A stretch of 64,000 nt of DNA from Janthinobacterium sp. 67 (GTDB taxonomy: Bacteria; Pseudomonadota; Gammaproteobacteria; Burkholderiales; Burkholderiaceae_D). The stretch covers positions 4,774,001 through 4,838,000 of the forward strand of contig NZ_PGES01000001.1 of the NCBI RefSeq assembly GCF_002797895.1, read 5' to 3'. Positions 29,720 through 39,771 of this stretch are shown here, piece by piece (within the stretch, counting starts at the first letter, position 1; every line of letters begins with the position of its first letter). A program made the position numbers and the translations under genes. The notes beneath the pieces were generated by a model. That model was not told the DNA's origin. It searched no databases and saw nothing but the letters and a program-made list of their open reading frames with translations.

Positions 29720-30535
29720 ATGAATCGTCTATCACATGCGCGGGTATCGCCCGCCACCGCCAATCTGCCCGCTACCCGCGGCCGCACCACCGTCCTGGCC
29801 GCGCTGGCCACCTTGTCCGTGCTGGCCTCGGCACCGGCCTTGGCCGATGTCCTGACCTTCGACTCGCTGCGCCCCGACGTGTATGAAAGCGGCCAGACGC
29901 TCAATACGTCGAGCTACAACCTGCTGTTCCTGGCCGATCCGACGACGGCGGCCGGCGGCGGCGTCAGCGGCGTGGGCGCCATCCTCGATGGCCGCGTGGG
30001 TTCGTCGTGCGATATCGCCGCCTGCCCGCAGGGCGCCACCGGCAACTACCTGGCCATCCTCAACGATGGCGGTGTGAATTTCGCGCGTGCCGACCGCCAG
30101 GCGTTCAGCCTGGCCGGTTTCGACTATTCCTTCATCGCGCCCGTCTCCGGCTTGCCCAACATGCAGTGGGGCCAGCTGCAGCTGAGCGGCACCCTCAGCA
30201 ACGGCCAGGTGGTCAGCACCTCGCTGGCGTTTCCGGGCCAGGGCAGCGACGGCAATTACCATTTCCAGAGCGCATCCCTGCTGGGCGGCTTCAGCAACTA
30301 TTCCTTCACGGGCCTGACCTTCAACGCCTGCATTTTCAATGACACTGGCGCTTGCAGCAATTCCATCGACTTCCCCGCCTTTAACCAGGGCCAGTTCGCG
30401 CTCGACAATATCAACGTCAGCGCCGTGCCGGAACCGTCGACCTACATGCTGCTGCTGGCCGGCCTGGGCGCCATCGGCATGCTGTCGCGCCGCCGCGCCG
30501 TCAAGTTTGCCCCTTCCAACGTGCAAGGAGCGTGA
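29720..30535 (+). CDS. PEP-CTERM sorting-domain protein
   Basis: The 271-residue protein has an N-terminal signal (TTVLAALATLSVLASAPALA) and a C-terminal PEP-CTERM anchor: the VPEPSTY motif, a hydrophobic helix (MLLLAGLGAIGML) and a basic end (SRRRAVKF). Such proteins are exported and processed by exosortase, often as part of biofilm or extracellular polymer systems. The middle part, about 200 residues, is a beta-rich Gly/Ser/Asn domain without a recognised family. No exosortase is in the window. The stop is 1 nt from the next start, so it is co-translated with the subtilisin-like protease. Confidence 0.87.
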   Translation: MNRLSHARVSPATANLPATRGRTTVLAALATLSVLASAPALADVLTFDSLRPDVYESGQTLNTSSYNLLFLADPTTAAGGGVSGVGAILDGRVGSSCDIAACPQGATGNYLAILNDGGVNFARADRQAFSLAGFDYSFIAPVSGLPNMQWGQLQLSGTLSNGQVVSTSLAFPGQGSDGNYHFQSASLLGGFSNYSFTGLTFNACIFNDTGACSNSIDFPAFNQGQFALDNINVSAVPEPSTYMLLLAGLGAIGMLSRRRAVKFAPSNVQGA

Positions 30536-30536
30536 G

Positions 30537-33500
30537 ATGAAACTACGTCCCGTCTCTCTTGGCATCCTCCTGCTGGCCGCCAGCCTGGCGCAAGCGGCGC
30601 AGGCGCAGGAACGCCGCTCCTACATCGTGCAGCTGGTCGACAAGCCGGCCGCCACCTACACGGGCCAGGTCGACGGCCTGGCCGCCACCAAGCCGGCCCC
30701 GGGCACGCGCATCAACGTGGGCGCCGCCGATGTGCAGGCCTACCTGAGCTACCTCGACACCAGGCAGGCCGCCGTTGCCGGCACCGTCAGCGCGGCTGAA
30801 ATCACGCACCAGTACAGCGTCGTCTTCAACGGCTTTTCCGCCTTGCTGACGGACGATGAAGTGCGGGCCCTGAAGAAAAACAGCGGCGTGGCCAGCATCA
30901 GCGCCGACTCCATCCTGCAGCTCGACACCAGCTACACGCCCACCTTCCTGGGCCTGGACAAGCCGGGCGGCCTGTGGGAACAACTGGGCGGCAAGGCGCA
31001 CGCGGGCGAAGACATCATCATCGGCATCGTCGACAGCGGCATCTGGCCCGAGAACACGGCCTTTGCCGACCGTCTCGACGAGAACGGCGTGCCCAGCCAC
31101 AGCGGCAGCAACGTCGTGTACGGCGCGCCACCGGCCAGCTGGCAAGGCACTTGCCAGACGGGCGAAGGTTTTAGCGCCGAGAATTGCAACAACAAGCTGA
31201 TCGGCGCGCGCTACTACCGCGCCTCCACATCGGCGCTGCACTGGACGGAATTCCTGTCGCCGCGCGATTCCGTCGCCGGGCTGACGGGGCACGGCGGCCA
31301 TGGCACGCACACGGCGTCCACGGCCGGCGGCAACAATGGCGCCCTGGCCACCTCGAACGGCGTGTCGCTGGGCAAGGCCTCGGGCATGGCGCCGCGCGCC
31401 CGCATCGCCGCCTATAAAGTATGCTGGACGGCCGCATCGACGGGCCGCAACGGTTGCGCCACGGCCGACAGCGTGGCCGCCATCGACCAGGCGGTCAAGG
31501 ATGGCGTCAACGTCATCAACTTCTCCATCGGCCCGAACGCGGGCGGCGGCGCCTTCGACGAACCGACGGAAGTCGCCTTCCTCGGCGCGGCGGCGGCCGG
31601 CGTGTTTGTCGCCACGTCCGGCGGCAATTCCGGCCCATCCACGCCGGCGCCCGACGTGCCGGCGCCCGTCTCGCACATCAGCCCGTGGCTGGCGACGGTG
31701 GCCAATTCCACCCACAACCGCCTGTACGCAGGCAATGTCATCCTCAGCAACGGCACCAGGCTGGAAGGCGCATCGAGCAATGCGAAGACGCCGGCGCTGC
31801 CGCTGATCCGCTCGCGCGACGCGGGCCTGGCCGGCGTGTCGCCGACGGACCTCAATTTGCTGCGCTGCTTCGGCGGGGCCGATGCCACCTCCGCTTATCT
31901 GGACCCGGCGAAAGTGGCGGGCAAGATACTCGTGTGCGACCGTGGCGGCAACGTGCTGGTCAACAAGAGCGCGAATGCCAGGACGGCGGGCGCGGCGGGC
32001 GTGGTCATCGCCAACGTGGCCGGCGGCGCCAACACCATCATCAACCAGGCGCATACGCTGTCGACGGTCCACCTGGCGCAGGCGCAGGGCGACGCGCTGA
32101 AGGCTTTCATGGCGTCCAATCCGGACGGCACGGCGGCATTGGGCGAAATCCATACGATCGCCGACACGACGGTGCAGGCGCCTATCGTCAGCGACCGTTC
32201 CTCGCGCGGGCCGAACGTGGCCAACGCGAACATCCTCAAACCCGACCTGTCGGCGCCCGGCACCAACATCCTCGCCGGCGTGACGGCCGACCTGACCCCG
32301 GCGCAGCGCGATGCCGTGGCGGCCGGCGGCGTGGCGCCCGTGGCGGAGTGGGATTTCTATTCCGGCACCTCGATGGCTAGCCCGCACGTGGCCGGCGTGG
32401 CGGCCCTGCTCAAGCAGCAGCATCCGGGCTGGTCGCCCGCGGCCATCAAGTCGGCGCTGATGACGACGGCGTTCAGCACGTATCCCGATGGCTTGAACGG
32501 TTCCGTGTCGTGGGATGCCACGGCGAAGAATTCGGGCCAGCTGCCATGGGGCCAGGGCGCCGGCCACATCGCGCCGAACAGCGCGGCCGATCCCGGCCTC
32601 GTGTACGACGTGTCGGAAATCGACTATGCGCGCTTCCTGTGCGGCCTGAACCTGAAGGTCTACAGTCCCGCCACGTGCCAGGCCGTCGGCACCATTCCTG
32701 CCTACAACCTGAACCTGGCGTCGCTGACGGCGGCCAACGTGCTGGGCACGCAAGTGCTGACGCGCACGGTGACCAACGTGGGCGCCAGCAGCGCCGTCTA
32801 CAACGTCTCGGCCAGCCTGCCCGGCTACACGGTGGCGGTGACGCCAACGAGCTTGAGCCTGGCGCCGGGCGCCAAGGGCCAGTACCAGGTCAAGCTGACG
32901 CGCACCACGGCGCCGGCCAATACCTGGACCTACGGCGCCCTGAGCTGGACGGATGGCACGCACACGGTGCGCAGCCCGCTGACGGCGCGCGGCACCTCGC
33001 TGGCCGCCATTCCGCTCGTCAGCAGCGAAGCGGCCACGGGCAGCAAGGTGCTGACCCTGGGCACGGGCTTCACGGGCGCGCTGGTCGGCGTCAAGTCGGG
33101 TCTCGTCGAAGCCGTGCGCCAGACGCGCACGATCGGCCAGGCGGTGACGGGCGCTGCCGCATCGGCTGCCTGCAAGGCGGGCGGCGCGACGGGCGTGAAC
33201 GTGCACAACGTGGTGGTCCCGGCCGGCACCCTGGCGGCGCGCTTTGCCACCTACGACACGGAAACGACGGGCGGCGCGAATACCGACATGGACATGGAGG
33301 TCTACAACGCCGCCAATGTGCTCGTCGGCAGCAGCGGCAATGAAAGTTCCAATGAGCAGGTGGAACTGCGCCTGCCCGCCGCCGGCACCTATAAGGTGTG
33401 CGTGATCGGCTTTGCGCCGCAAAACGGCCAGGCCGACTACACCTTGTCGTCGTGGGTGCTGGCGCCGGGCTTGAACAACGGCAGCTTCAAGGCGCTGATG

Positions 33501-33701
33501 CCGGGCACGGCCTTCATGGGCGGCACGGCGTCCGTGTCGCTGAGCTGGTCCAACCTGGCCGAAGGCAAGCGCCACTTGGGCGCCGTCGGCTACCAGGTCG
33601 CTGGCGTGGTGCAGGGCGTGACGGTGGTCGAGGTCAATACCAATGATCCCGTGCCGCTGTTCCAGAACGCGCGCGGCGCCAAGCCGGTACTGGCTGAGTA
33701 A
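30537..33701 (+). CDS. Secreted subtilisin-like (S8) serine protease
   Basis: The 1054-residue precursor has a signal peptide, an I9 inhibitor prodomain (RRSYIVQLVDKPAAT to about residue 125), and an S8 domain with the triad in IIGIVDSGIWP (Asp), GHGGHGTHTAST (His) and YSGTSMASPHVAGVAAL (Ser), plus the oxyanion asparagine in TSGGNSGPS. A PA domain is inserted before the serine (about 430-520). An fn3-like domain (TRTVTNVGASSAVYNVSAS) and a C-terminal PPC-like domain with EVYNAANVLVGSSGNE follow. The architecture resembles plant-type/vibriolysin-like exported subtilases. AAGGAG precedes ATG 30537. There is no PEP-CTERM end, although the upstream partner has one. Confidence 0.92.
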   Translation: MKLRPVSLGILLLAASLAQAAQAQERRSYIVQLVDKPAATYTGQVDGLAATKPAPGTRINVGAADVQAYLSYLDTRQAAVAGTVSAAEITHQYSVVFNGFSALLTDDEVRALKKNSGVASISADSILQLDTSYTPTFLGLDKPGGLWEQLGGKAHAGEDIIIGIVDSGIWPENTAFADRLDENGVPSHSGSNVVYGAPPASWQGTCQTGEGFSAENCNNKLIGARYYRASTSALHWTEFLSPRDSVAGLTGHGGHGTHTASTAGGNNGALATSNGVSLGKASGMAPRARIAAYKVCWTAASTGRNGCATADSVAAIDQAVKDGVNVINFSIGPNAGGGAFDEPTEVAFLGAAAAGVFVATSGGNSGPSTPAPDVPAPVSHISPWLATVANSTHNRLYAGNVILSNGTRLEGASSNAKTPALPLIRSRDAGLAGVSPTDLNLLRCFGGADATSAYLDPAKVAGKILVCDRGGNVLVNKSANARTAGAAGVVIANVAGGANTIINQAHTLSTVHLAQAQGDALKAFMASNPDGTAALGEIHTIADTTVQAPIVSDRSSRGPNVANANILKPDLSAPGTNILAGVTADLTPAQRDAVAAGGVAPVAEWDFYSGTSMASPHVAGVAALLKQQHPGWSPAAIKSALMTTAFSTYPDGLNGSVSWDATAKNSGQLPWGQGAGHIAPNSAADPGLVYDVSEIDYARFLCGLNLKVYSPATCQAVGTIPAYNLNLASLTAANVLGTQVLTRTVTNVGASSAVYNVSASLPGYTVAVTPTSLSLAPGAKGQYQVKLTRTTAPANTWTYGALSWTDGTHTVRSPLTARGTSLAAIPLVSSEAATGSKVLTLGTGFTGALVGVKSGLVEAVRQTRTIGQAVTGAAASAACKAGGATGVNVHNVVVPAGTLAARFATYDTETTGGANTDMDMEVYNAANVLVGSSGNESSNEQVELRLPAAGTYKVCVIGFAPQNGQADYTLSSWVLAPGLNNGSFKALMPGTAFMGGTASVSLSWSNLAEGKRHLGAVGYQVAGVVQGVTVVEVNTNDPVPLFQNARGAKPVLAE

Positions 33702-33724
33702 ACCGTTCATTGGGTGAACACAAG

Positions 33725-33750
33725 GCGTGCCTCCGGGCACGCTTTTTTTT
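33725..33750 (+). terminator. Terminator after the subtilisin-like protease gene
   Basis: GCGTGCC and GGCACGC pair around TCCG and are followed by eight T residues, 24 bp after the protease stop. Confidence 0.88.
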
Positions 33751-33858
33751 ATTCAACCACCCCCGTTCGGGAGGAATAGCACTTGCATGGCGGTAAGGCC
33801 ACCGGTATCTTGTCGGCTGGCCAAGGCTTTGTGGCCTGGCATACTTGGGGAGTCGCGC

Positions 33859-34476
33859 GTGACCAGTTTCCGCACCAATACCGACCGCCTGCTGGAAGTG
33901 CGCCTGCAGGATGAAAAAGTGCTGGCGATTGCCGGCGCGATGGTCGCCTATACGGGCAGCATCAAATTTGAAAAGTCCCTGCTCGGCGGCGAGGGCATCT
34001 TTGGCGCGCTCAAGCGCAAGGTGACGAACGAAGGCATGCAGCTGATGCAGGCTGGCGGCACGGGCACCGTGTTTTTCGCGCAGAATGCGGCCGAGATCAC
34101 CGTCATGGCGCTGGCCGGCGAAAAGCTGACCATCGAAAGCAGCAGCCTGCTGGCCTACGACACGGGCCTGAAGACGGGCACCAGCTTTGCGGGCCTGCGC
34201 GGCGCCAGCTCGGGCCAGGGCCTGTTTTCCACCACCGTCGAAGGCCACGGCAACCTGGCCGTCATTTCGCGCGGCAACCTGATCATGCTGGAAGTGACGC
34301 CGGCGCACCCGCTGCGCGTGGATCCGGACGCCTTCGTCGGCTTCAAGGGCGATATCCGCCAGGAATTCGTTTTCGACGTCAACTGGCGCACGATGATCGG
34401 CCAGAGCTCGGGCGAATCGTACCAGCACAAATTCACAGGCCAGGGCGTGGTGTTCATCCAGCCCGCCGAACGTTAA
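33859..34476 (+). CDS. AIM24-family protein, copy 1 of 3
   Basis: A 205-residue beta-rich protein of the AIM24 (DUF124, TIGR00266-like) family. Landmarks are the repeated GAMVAYTGSIKFEKSL, MQAGGTGTVFFAQNAAEITVMAL and ESYQHKFTGQGVVFIQPAER. Bacterial members have no established biochemical role; the yeast namesake is mitochondrial. It begins the AIM24 cluster. GTG 33859 is chosen because GGGGAG lies 6 nt upstream and the family homology starts there (TSFRTNTDRLLEVRL), while an in-frame ATG at 33727 overlaps the terminator. Confidence 0.83.
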   Translation: MTSFRTNTDRLLEVRLQDEKVLAIAGAMVAYTGSIKFEKSLLGGEGIFGALKRKVTNEGMQLMQAGGTGTVFFAQNAAEITVMALAGEKLTIESSSLLAYDTGLKTGTSFAGLRGASSGQGLFSTTVEGHGNLAVISRGNLIMLEVTPAHPLRVDPDAFVGFKGDIRQEFVFDVNWRTMIGQSSGESYQHKFTGQGVVFIQPAER

Positions 34477-34493
34477 GTTAGCGAGGACCCGCG

Positions 34494-35135
34494 ATGCCTG
34501 TCTATCAGCAGATCAATGAAAAGATGCTTGAGGTCAAACTCGGCAATGAAGAAGTGTTCGCGCGCAGGGGCGCCATGGTGTCGTACCAGGGCGACGTGGC
34601 GTTCAGCCGCTCCTTCCTGGCCGGCCAGGGCGTGCAAAGCCTGGCCATGCGCGCCGTCACGAACGAAGGCTACGCCATGATGTCGGCGCGCGGTACGGGC
34701 AGCGTGTTTTACGCGCAGGGCGGCCTGTTCGTCACCATCGTCCCCGTGCGCGGCGACACGTTTTACGTGGAAAGCGATTCCCTGCTGGCCTTCGATGCGC
34801 GCCTGACGGCCGGCACCATGTTCCTCGGCAACCAGGGCGGCGTGCAGGGCGTGGTGCGCGGCATGGCCTCGGGCCAGGGCTTGTTTACCACCACTTTGCA
34901 AGGCACGGGCGAAGTGGCGATTTTGTCGGACGGCAACGCCATCGGCTTGCCCGTCACGCCGGACGTGCCCGTGTTTGTCGACCCGCAAGCGTATATCGGC
35001 CACACGGGGCAGTTGAGCTCGACCATCGTCACGGACTTGAACTGGAAAACTTTCGTCGGCCAGGCGTCCGGCGAATCGTACCAGGTGAAGTTCACGGGCC
35101 AGGGCACGGTCTACATCCAAGCGAGCGAAAGGTAA
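34494..35135 (+). CDS. AIM24-family protein, copy 2 of 3
   Basis: The 213-residue product is closely similar to its upstream neighbour, sharing RGAMVSYQGDVAFSRSFL, the GTGSVFYAQGGLFVTIV segment and an almost identical end, ASGESYQVKFTGQGTVYIQ. GAGGA sits before ATG 34494. The 17-nt gap from copy 1 and 3-nt gap to copy 3 indicate one transcript. Paralogs 1 and 2 look like a duplication. Confidence 0.85.
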   Translation: MPVYQQINEKMLEVKLGNEEVFARRGAMVSYQGDVAFSRSFLAGQGVQSLAMRAVTNEGYAMMSARGTGSVFYAQGGLFVTIVPVRGDTFYVESDSLLAFDARLTAGTMFLGNQGGVQGVVRGMASGQGLFTTTLQGTGEVAILSDGNAIGLPVTPDVPVFVDPQAYIGHTGQLSSTIVTDLNWKTFVGQASGESYQVKFTGQGTVYIQASER

Positions 35136-35138
35136 GCC

Positions 35139-35876
35139 ATGACGATTTACAACCCCGATACCTTGCCGAAGAACGATAACCTGAACCGCTTTTCGTATGT
35201 CATCGACGTCAAGGAACAGATCTTCATTCGCAAGGGCAAGATGATCGCCTTCTATGGCGAGCTGCGCTTCGAAGCCATGGGCAGCAGCGTGCTCGACCTG
35301 ATCGTGCGCAACGCCTTCAATGCGCCGAAATACGTGCACCACTTTGTCGTCGCGCAAGGGCAGGGGCAATTGATTTTGGGCGACAACGGCAACGACCTGG
35401 CGTGCTACGACCTGGACAACGCCAACATGACCATCCGGGCGAAAAACCTGCTGGGTTTCACGAAGGATGTGATTTGCCAGGAATCGACCTTGCCCGGCTA
35501 CCTGACGATGATAGGCACCGGTAAAGTGATTGCCTCGTCGAACGGCCCCGTGCATTTCCTCGAGTTGCCGTGCCGCGTGGACGAGCAGGCCGTGCTGGGC
35601 TGGGCCGATTGCCCCAGCCCTTCGTATCACTACGATTACGCCCACGTGCAGGGTTGGGCCTCGGCCGCCGGCGCACTCACGGGCTTTACCCTGTCGGGCG
35701 AGGAAAAGCAGATCGACTTCACGGGCGCCGGCACGGTGCTGGTGCAGTCATCCGAGCTGGACGTGACGGACAGCTCCGCCCTGGCCAACCTGCTGGCGCA
35801 ATTGCCGATGCTGGGCAAGGAAGATCTGGGTACCTTGAGCCTTTCCGTCCAGCAGCAGATGAAGGACAGTCGTTAA
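35139..35876 (+). CDS. AIM24-family protein, copy 3 of 3 (divergent)
   Basis: The 245-residue third paralog is more divergent: it keeps the opening IRKGKMIAFYGELRFEAMG, the core VVAQGQGQLILGDNGNDLACYDL and the final IDFTGAGTVLVQSSE, but has an extra C-terminal extension of about 35 residues (ALANLLAQLPMLGKEDLG). It starts 3 nt after copy 2. A GC-rich hairpin follows the stop. A hetero-oligomer of the three products is conceivable but not shown by the sequence. Confidence 0.83.
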   Translation: MTIYNPDTLPKNDNLNRFSYVIDVKEQIFIRKGKMIAFYGELRFEAMGSSVLDLIVRNAFNAPKYVHHFVVAQGQGQLILGDNGNDLACYDLDNANMTIRAKNLLGFTKDVICQESTLPGYLTMIGTGKVIASSNGPVHFLELPCRVDEQAVLGWADCPSPSYHYDYAHVQGWASAAGALTGFTLSGEEKQIDFTGAGTVLVQSSELDVTDSSALANLLAQLPMLGKEDLGTLSLSVQQQMKDSR

Positions 35877-35877
35877 G

Positions 35878-36687
35878 CTATTTGACGGCCGCCCAGCTGG
35901 GCGGCCGCTTTTCCAGGAAGGCAGTCACGCCTTCTTCCGCATCCTCTTCCATCATATTGCGCGCCATCACGTCGCCCGCATACGCGTATGCATCGTCCAG
36001 CGGCAGCTGGCGCTGCCGGTAGAACATCTGCTTGCCGTAGCGGATGGCCGTCGGGCTTTTCGCCATGATCTGCTGCGCCAGGCGCGCCACGGCGTCGTCG
36101 AGCGCCGCGTCGGCCACCGTTTCATTGATCAGGCCCCAGTCGGCGGCCGTGTCGGCGTCGATGAAGCGGCCCGTCACCAGCATGTCGAAGGCCCGCTTGG
36201 GCGACACATTGCGCGACAGGGCGACCGATGGCGTGGCGCAGAACAGGCCCACGTTGATGCCGGACACGGCAAAGCGGGCGGAGGCGCCCGCCACGGCCAG
36301 GTCGCAGCTGGCGACCAATTGGCAGCCGGCCGCCGTGGCGATACCGTGCACGCGGGCAATCACGGGCACGGGCAAGGTTTGAATGGCTTGCATCACGCGC
36401 GAGCATTGCGCGAACAGGGTTTGATAATACGCAAGCCGGCGCGTGGCTTGCATCTGGCGCAAATCGTGACCCGCGCAAAAAGCCTTGCCTTCGGCGGCCA
36501 GCACGACGCAGCGCACGTGCGGCTGTTGCGCGATGGCATCGAACGCTTCCTGCAGCGCGGCCAGCATGGCTTCGGACAGGGCATTGAATTGCAGGGGGCG
36601 GTTCAGCCGCAGGGTGACGAGGCCGTCGTGCTCCTCGCGCAGCACCAGCGGCGCTTCGGTATCTTGGGTATCTTGTGTTGCGGTCAT
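35878..36687 (-). CDS. Enoyl-CoA hydratase/isomerase family protein
   Basis: The 269-residue crotonase-fold protein shows LRLNRPLQFNALSEAML, the oxyanion-hole segments FCAGHDLRQM and VHGIATAAGCQLVASCDLAVAG, and GINVGLFCATPSVALSRNV. The second catalytic glutamate of classic hydratases is replaced (IATAAGCQL), placing it with the ECHDC3-like branch whose activity is uncertain. The reaction is therefore only assigned to family level. CAGGAG precedes ATG 36687. The gene is convergent with the AIM24 operon, only 1 nt between stops. Confidence 0.85.
   Translation of the reverse strand: MTATQDTQDTEAPLVLREEHDGLVTLRLNRPLQFNALSEAMLAALQEAFDAIAQQPHVRCVVLAAEGKAFCAGHDLRQMQATRRLAYYQTLFAQCSRVMQAIQTLPVPVIARVHGIATAAGCQLVASCDLAVAGASARFAVSGINVGLFCATPSVALSRNVSPKRAFDMLVTGRFIDADTAADWGLINETVADAALDDAVARLAQQIMAKSPTAIRYGKQMFYRQRQLPLDDAYAYAGDVMARNMMEEDAEEGVTAFLEKRPPSWAAVK
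35886..35912 (+). terminator. Terminator of the AIM24 operon, inside the end of the convergent gene
   Basis: CGGCCGCCCAG and CTGGGCGGCCG form a perfect palindrome followed by CTTTT, 10 bp after the third AIM24 stop. It overlaps the last codons of the enoyl-CoA hydratase gene on the other strand. Confidence 0.6.
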
Positions 36688-36728
36688 GCGGTCTCCTGTG
36701 GCCTGATGGCCTTTTTTATGGAAAAATC

Positions 36729-37358
36729 TTATTTGGCGGCATTGACGCTGCCGATGCCGGCGATCGACTTGTGCACGATCTTCGGCTTGCCGTAATAGGT
36801 CAGTTCGCCCATGCCGCGCACGACGGCGTTCAATTCGCCCGAGGAATACACCTTGACGGAGCCGATGCCGTCGAAATTGACGTCGACGTTTTTCGCCAGC
36901 AAGGCTTTCGTATCCACTTCGCCCACGCCTTGCGCCTTCAGGCGCAGCCAGTCGACCTGGCCATCGGCGGCCAGGCGGCCCGCGCCCTTGTAGCTGATGT
37001 CGACTCTTGGGCCATTGAGTTTGGTCAATATCTTTTCGCCCGCGCCTTCCGCGATCAGCTTGCGCAAGGTGGGCATGGTGATGATGACGCGCGGGTCGCC
37101 CTCGGTCTTCTTGATATCCTTGTCCTTCATGGAAATTTTCAGCTCGCCATCGACCACTTCCGTAATGACGCCGCTGAGGAATTTCTGGTCGCCGCGCAGC
37201 AGCAGGCTTTGCTCCTTGCCCGATTCCACTTCGATGCTGATGGGGCCGCGGATGTCGATGGCGTTGAAGGCGGCTACCGTGCGGGTTTGCTCGTCGGCAT
37301 GCGCGAGGGTCGAGAGGCAGGCGAGGGACAGGACTGACAACAGGAACAGAGGACGCAT
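36729..37358 (-). CDS. Exported DUF2807 (head GIN domain) protein
   Basis: A 209-residue precursor with a signal peptide (LFLLSVLSLACLSTLAHA). The mature part starts with FNAIDIRGPISIEVESGKEQSLLLRG and continues with short beta-strand repeats (VDISYKGAGRLAADGQVDWLRLKAQGVGEVD, VDVNFDGIGSVKVYSSGELNAVVRGMGEL) that match the DUF2807 beta-helix. The function is unknown; such proteins are periplasmic or surface proteins. AAGGAA precedes ATG 37358. The frame is open further upstream without a better start. Confidence 0.8.
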   Translation of the reverse strand: MRPLFLLSVLSLACLSTLAHADEQTRTVAAFNAIDIRGPISIEVESGKEQSLLLRGDQKFLSGVITEVVDGELKISMKDKDIKKTEGDPRVIITMPTLRKLIAEGAGEKILTKLNGPRVDISYKGAGRLAADGQVDWLRLKAQGVGEVDTKALLAKNVDVNFDGIGSVKVYSSGELNAVVRGMGELTYYGKPKIVHKSIAGIGSVNAAK

Positions 37359-37533
37359 GGCGGTTTCCTTGAGTAGTTGATCAGTGTATTCTATGTTGCA
37401 ATATCTCCAAGGGGGAGAAATTTGCGATGAACGGCACACGACGCGGTGCCGATGACACGCCGCCGCCGGCCAGCCGCGCGCCCGGCAAGGCGCCGTTGGT
37501 CTATGCTATGGCGTACCGCGTCCTGGAGACCAG

Positions 37534-38091
37534 ATGAAAAATTACCACAAAGAAGATTATCCCGTCGCCGATATCCGGCGCTTCCTCGAACCGGGGCCCG
37601 TGGTGCTCGTCAGTTCAACGTGGCAGGGCGAAAGCGACGTCATGACCATGGCCTGGCACATGCCGATGGAATTGACGCCATCCTTGCTCGGCTGCTTCAT
37701 TTCCGATGCGAACCACAGCTATGAAATGATCAAGCGCAGCATGGAGTGCGTGATCAACCTGCCCACGGCCGACATGGTCGACCAGGTCGTTGCCATCGGC
37801 AATTGCAGCGGCGAAGACACGGACAAATTCATGGCCTTCGGCCTGACGCCGCAGCCAGCCGAACAGGTAGGCGCGCCCCTGATCGCCGAATGCTACGCCA
37901 ACTTCGAATGCAAGCTGGCCCAGGTGGCGGGCAATCCGAAGGGCGGCTTCTTCATCTTCGAGTGCGTGAAAGCCCACGTGGCCACCTCGCCCAAGCTGCC
38001 GGAAACCCTGCACTACCGTGGCAACGGCGAGTTCATGGTATCGGGCCGCACCATCAGCCGCAAGAGCTTGATGAAACCTGAGATGTTGTAA
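37534..38091 (+). CDS. Flavin reductase family protein
   Basis: The 185-residue protein has the FMN-binding split-barrel features of the flavin reductase-like domain: GPVVLVSSTWQGESDVMTMAWHMPME, the LGCFISDANHSYEMIKRSMECVINLP segment and a C-terminal strand FIFECVKAHVA. Members bind FMN and reduce flavins or act as standalone oxidoreductases; no partner monooxygenase is adjacent. It is followed by two REP-like palindromes and the convergent gdhA gene. Confidence 0.85.
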   Translation: MKNYHKEDYPVADIRRFLEPGPVVLVSSTWQGESDVMTMAWHMPMELTPSLLGCFISDANHSYEMIKRSMECVINLPTADMVDQVVAIGNCSGEDTDKFMAFGLTPQPAEQVGAPLIAECYANFECKLAQVAGNPKGGFFIFECVKAHVATSPKLPETLHYRGNGEFMVSGRTISRKSLMKPEML

Positions 38092-38097
38092 GTCGGC

Positions 38098-38197
38098 GTA
38101 GGTCGGATCAGGCGCAAGGCGCCGTAATCCGACACCACCACCGGCCGTGCCAACGATGGCGTCGGATTACGGTTCTTCGAACCTAATCCGACCTACG
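38098..38197. repeat. Two REP-like palindromes
   Basis: GTAGGTCGGATCAGGCGC...GTAATCCGAC (38098-38132) and GTCGGATTACGG...CCTAATCCGACCTACG (38161-38197) belong to the same family as the copies at 9.6 kb and around the IS110 element. They lie between two convergent genes. The second contains an intact candidate IS110 target, ATCCGACCTACG. Confidence 0.85.
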
Positions 38198-38214
38198 CTT
38201 CATCCGAATTGCGG

Positions 38215-39558
<1,344 letters not shown>

Positions 39559-39704
39559 CAGAATTCCATGGAGGTAATCGGTTATTTGGGCAACTATCAT
39601 CGCAGATTTTGCACAAAAATGGTGCGGAAATTTGGTTTTGAGGGGTTTCTGCTACATTGTGGGGATTTTTTAAGGCGCTGCGGCCGAGGCGAGCCGTAAA
39701 CGAC

Positions 39705-39728
39705 AACGCCAGCCCGAAGGCTGGCGTT
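39705..39728 (-). terminator. Hairpin after the DUF819 gene
   Basis: AACGCCAGCC and GGCTGGCGTT pair around CGAA, about 45 bp beyond the DUF819 stop. On the leftward strand it is followed by GTCGTTTA, a modest T-tract. Confidence 0.6.
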
Positions 39729-39771
39729 GGCGTCATTCTTGCGTGCCTGGCTGGACAAGCCAGGAAAGGGA

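Noticed and set aside
30543..33740. 1065-residue leftward reading frame opposite the subtilisin gene
   Set aside because: It is the complement of a gene with a full catalytic triad; Arg/His/Ala-rich composition is typical of a GC-driven shadow frame.
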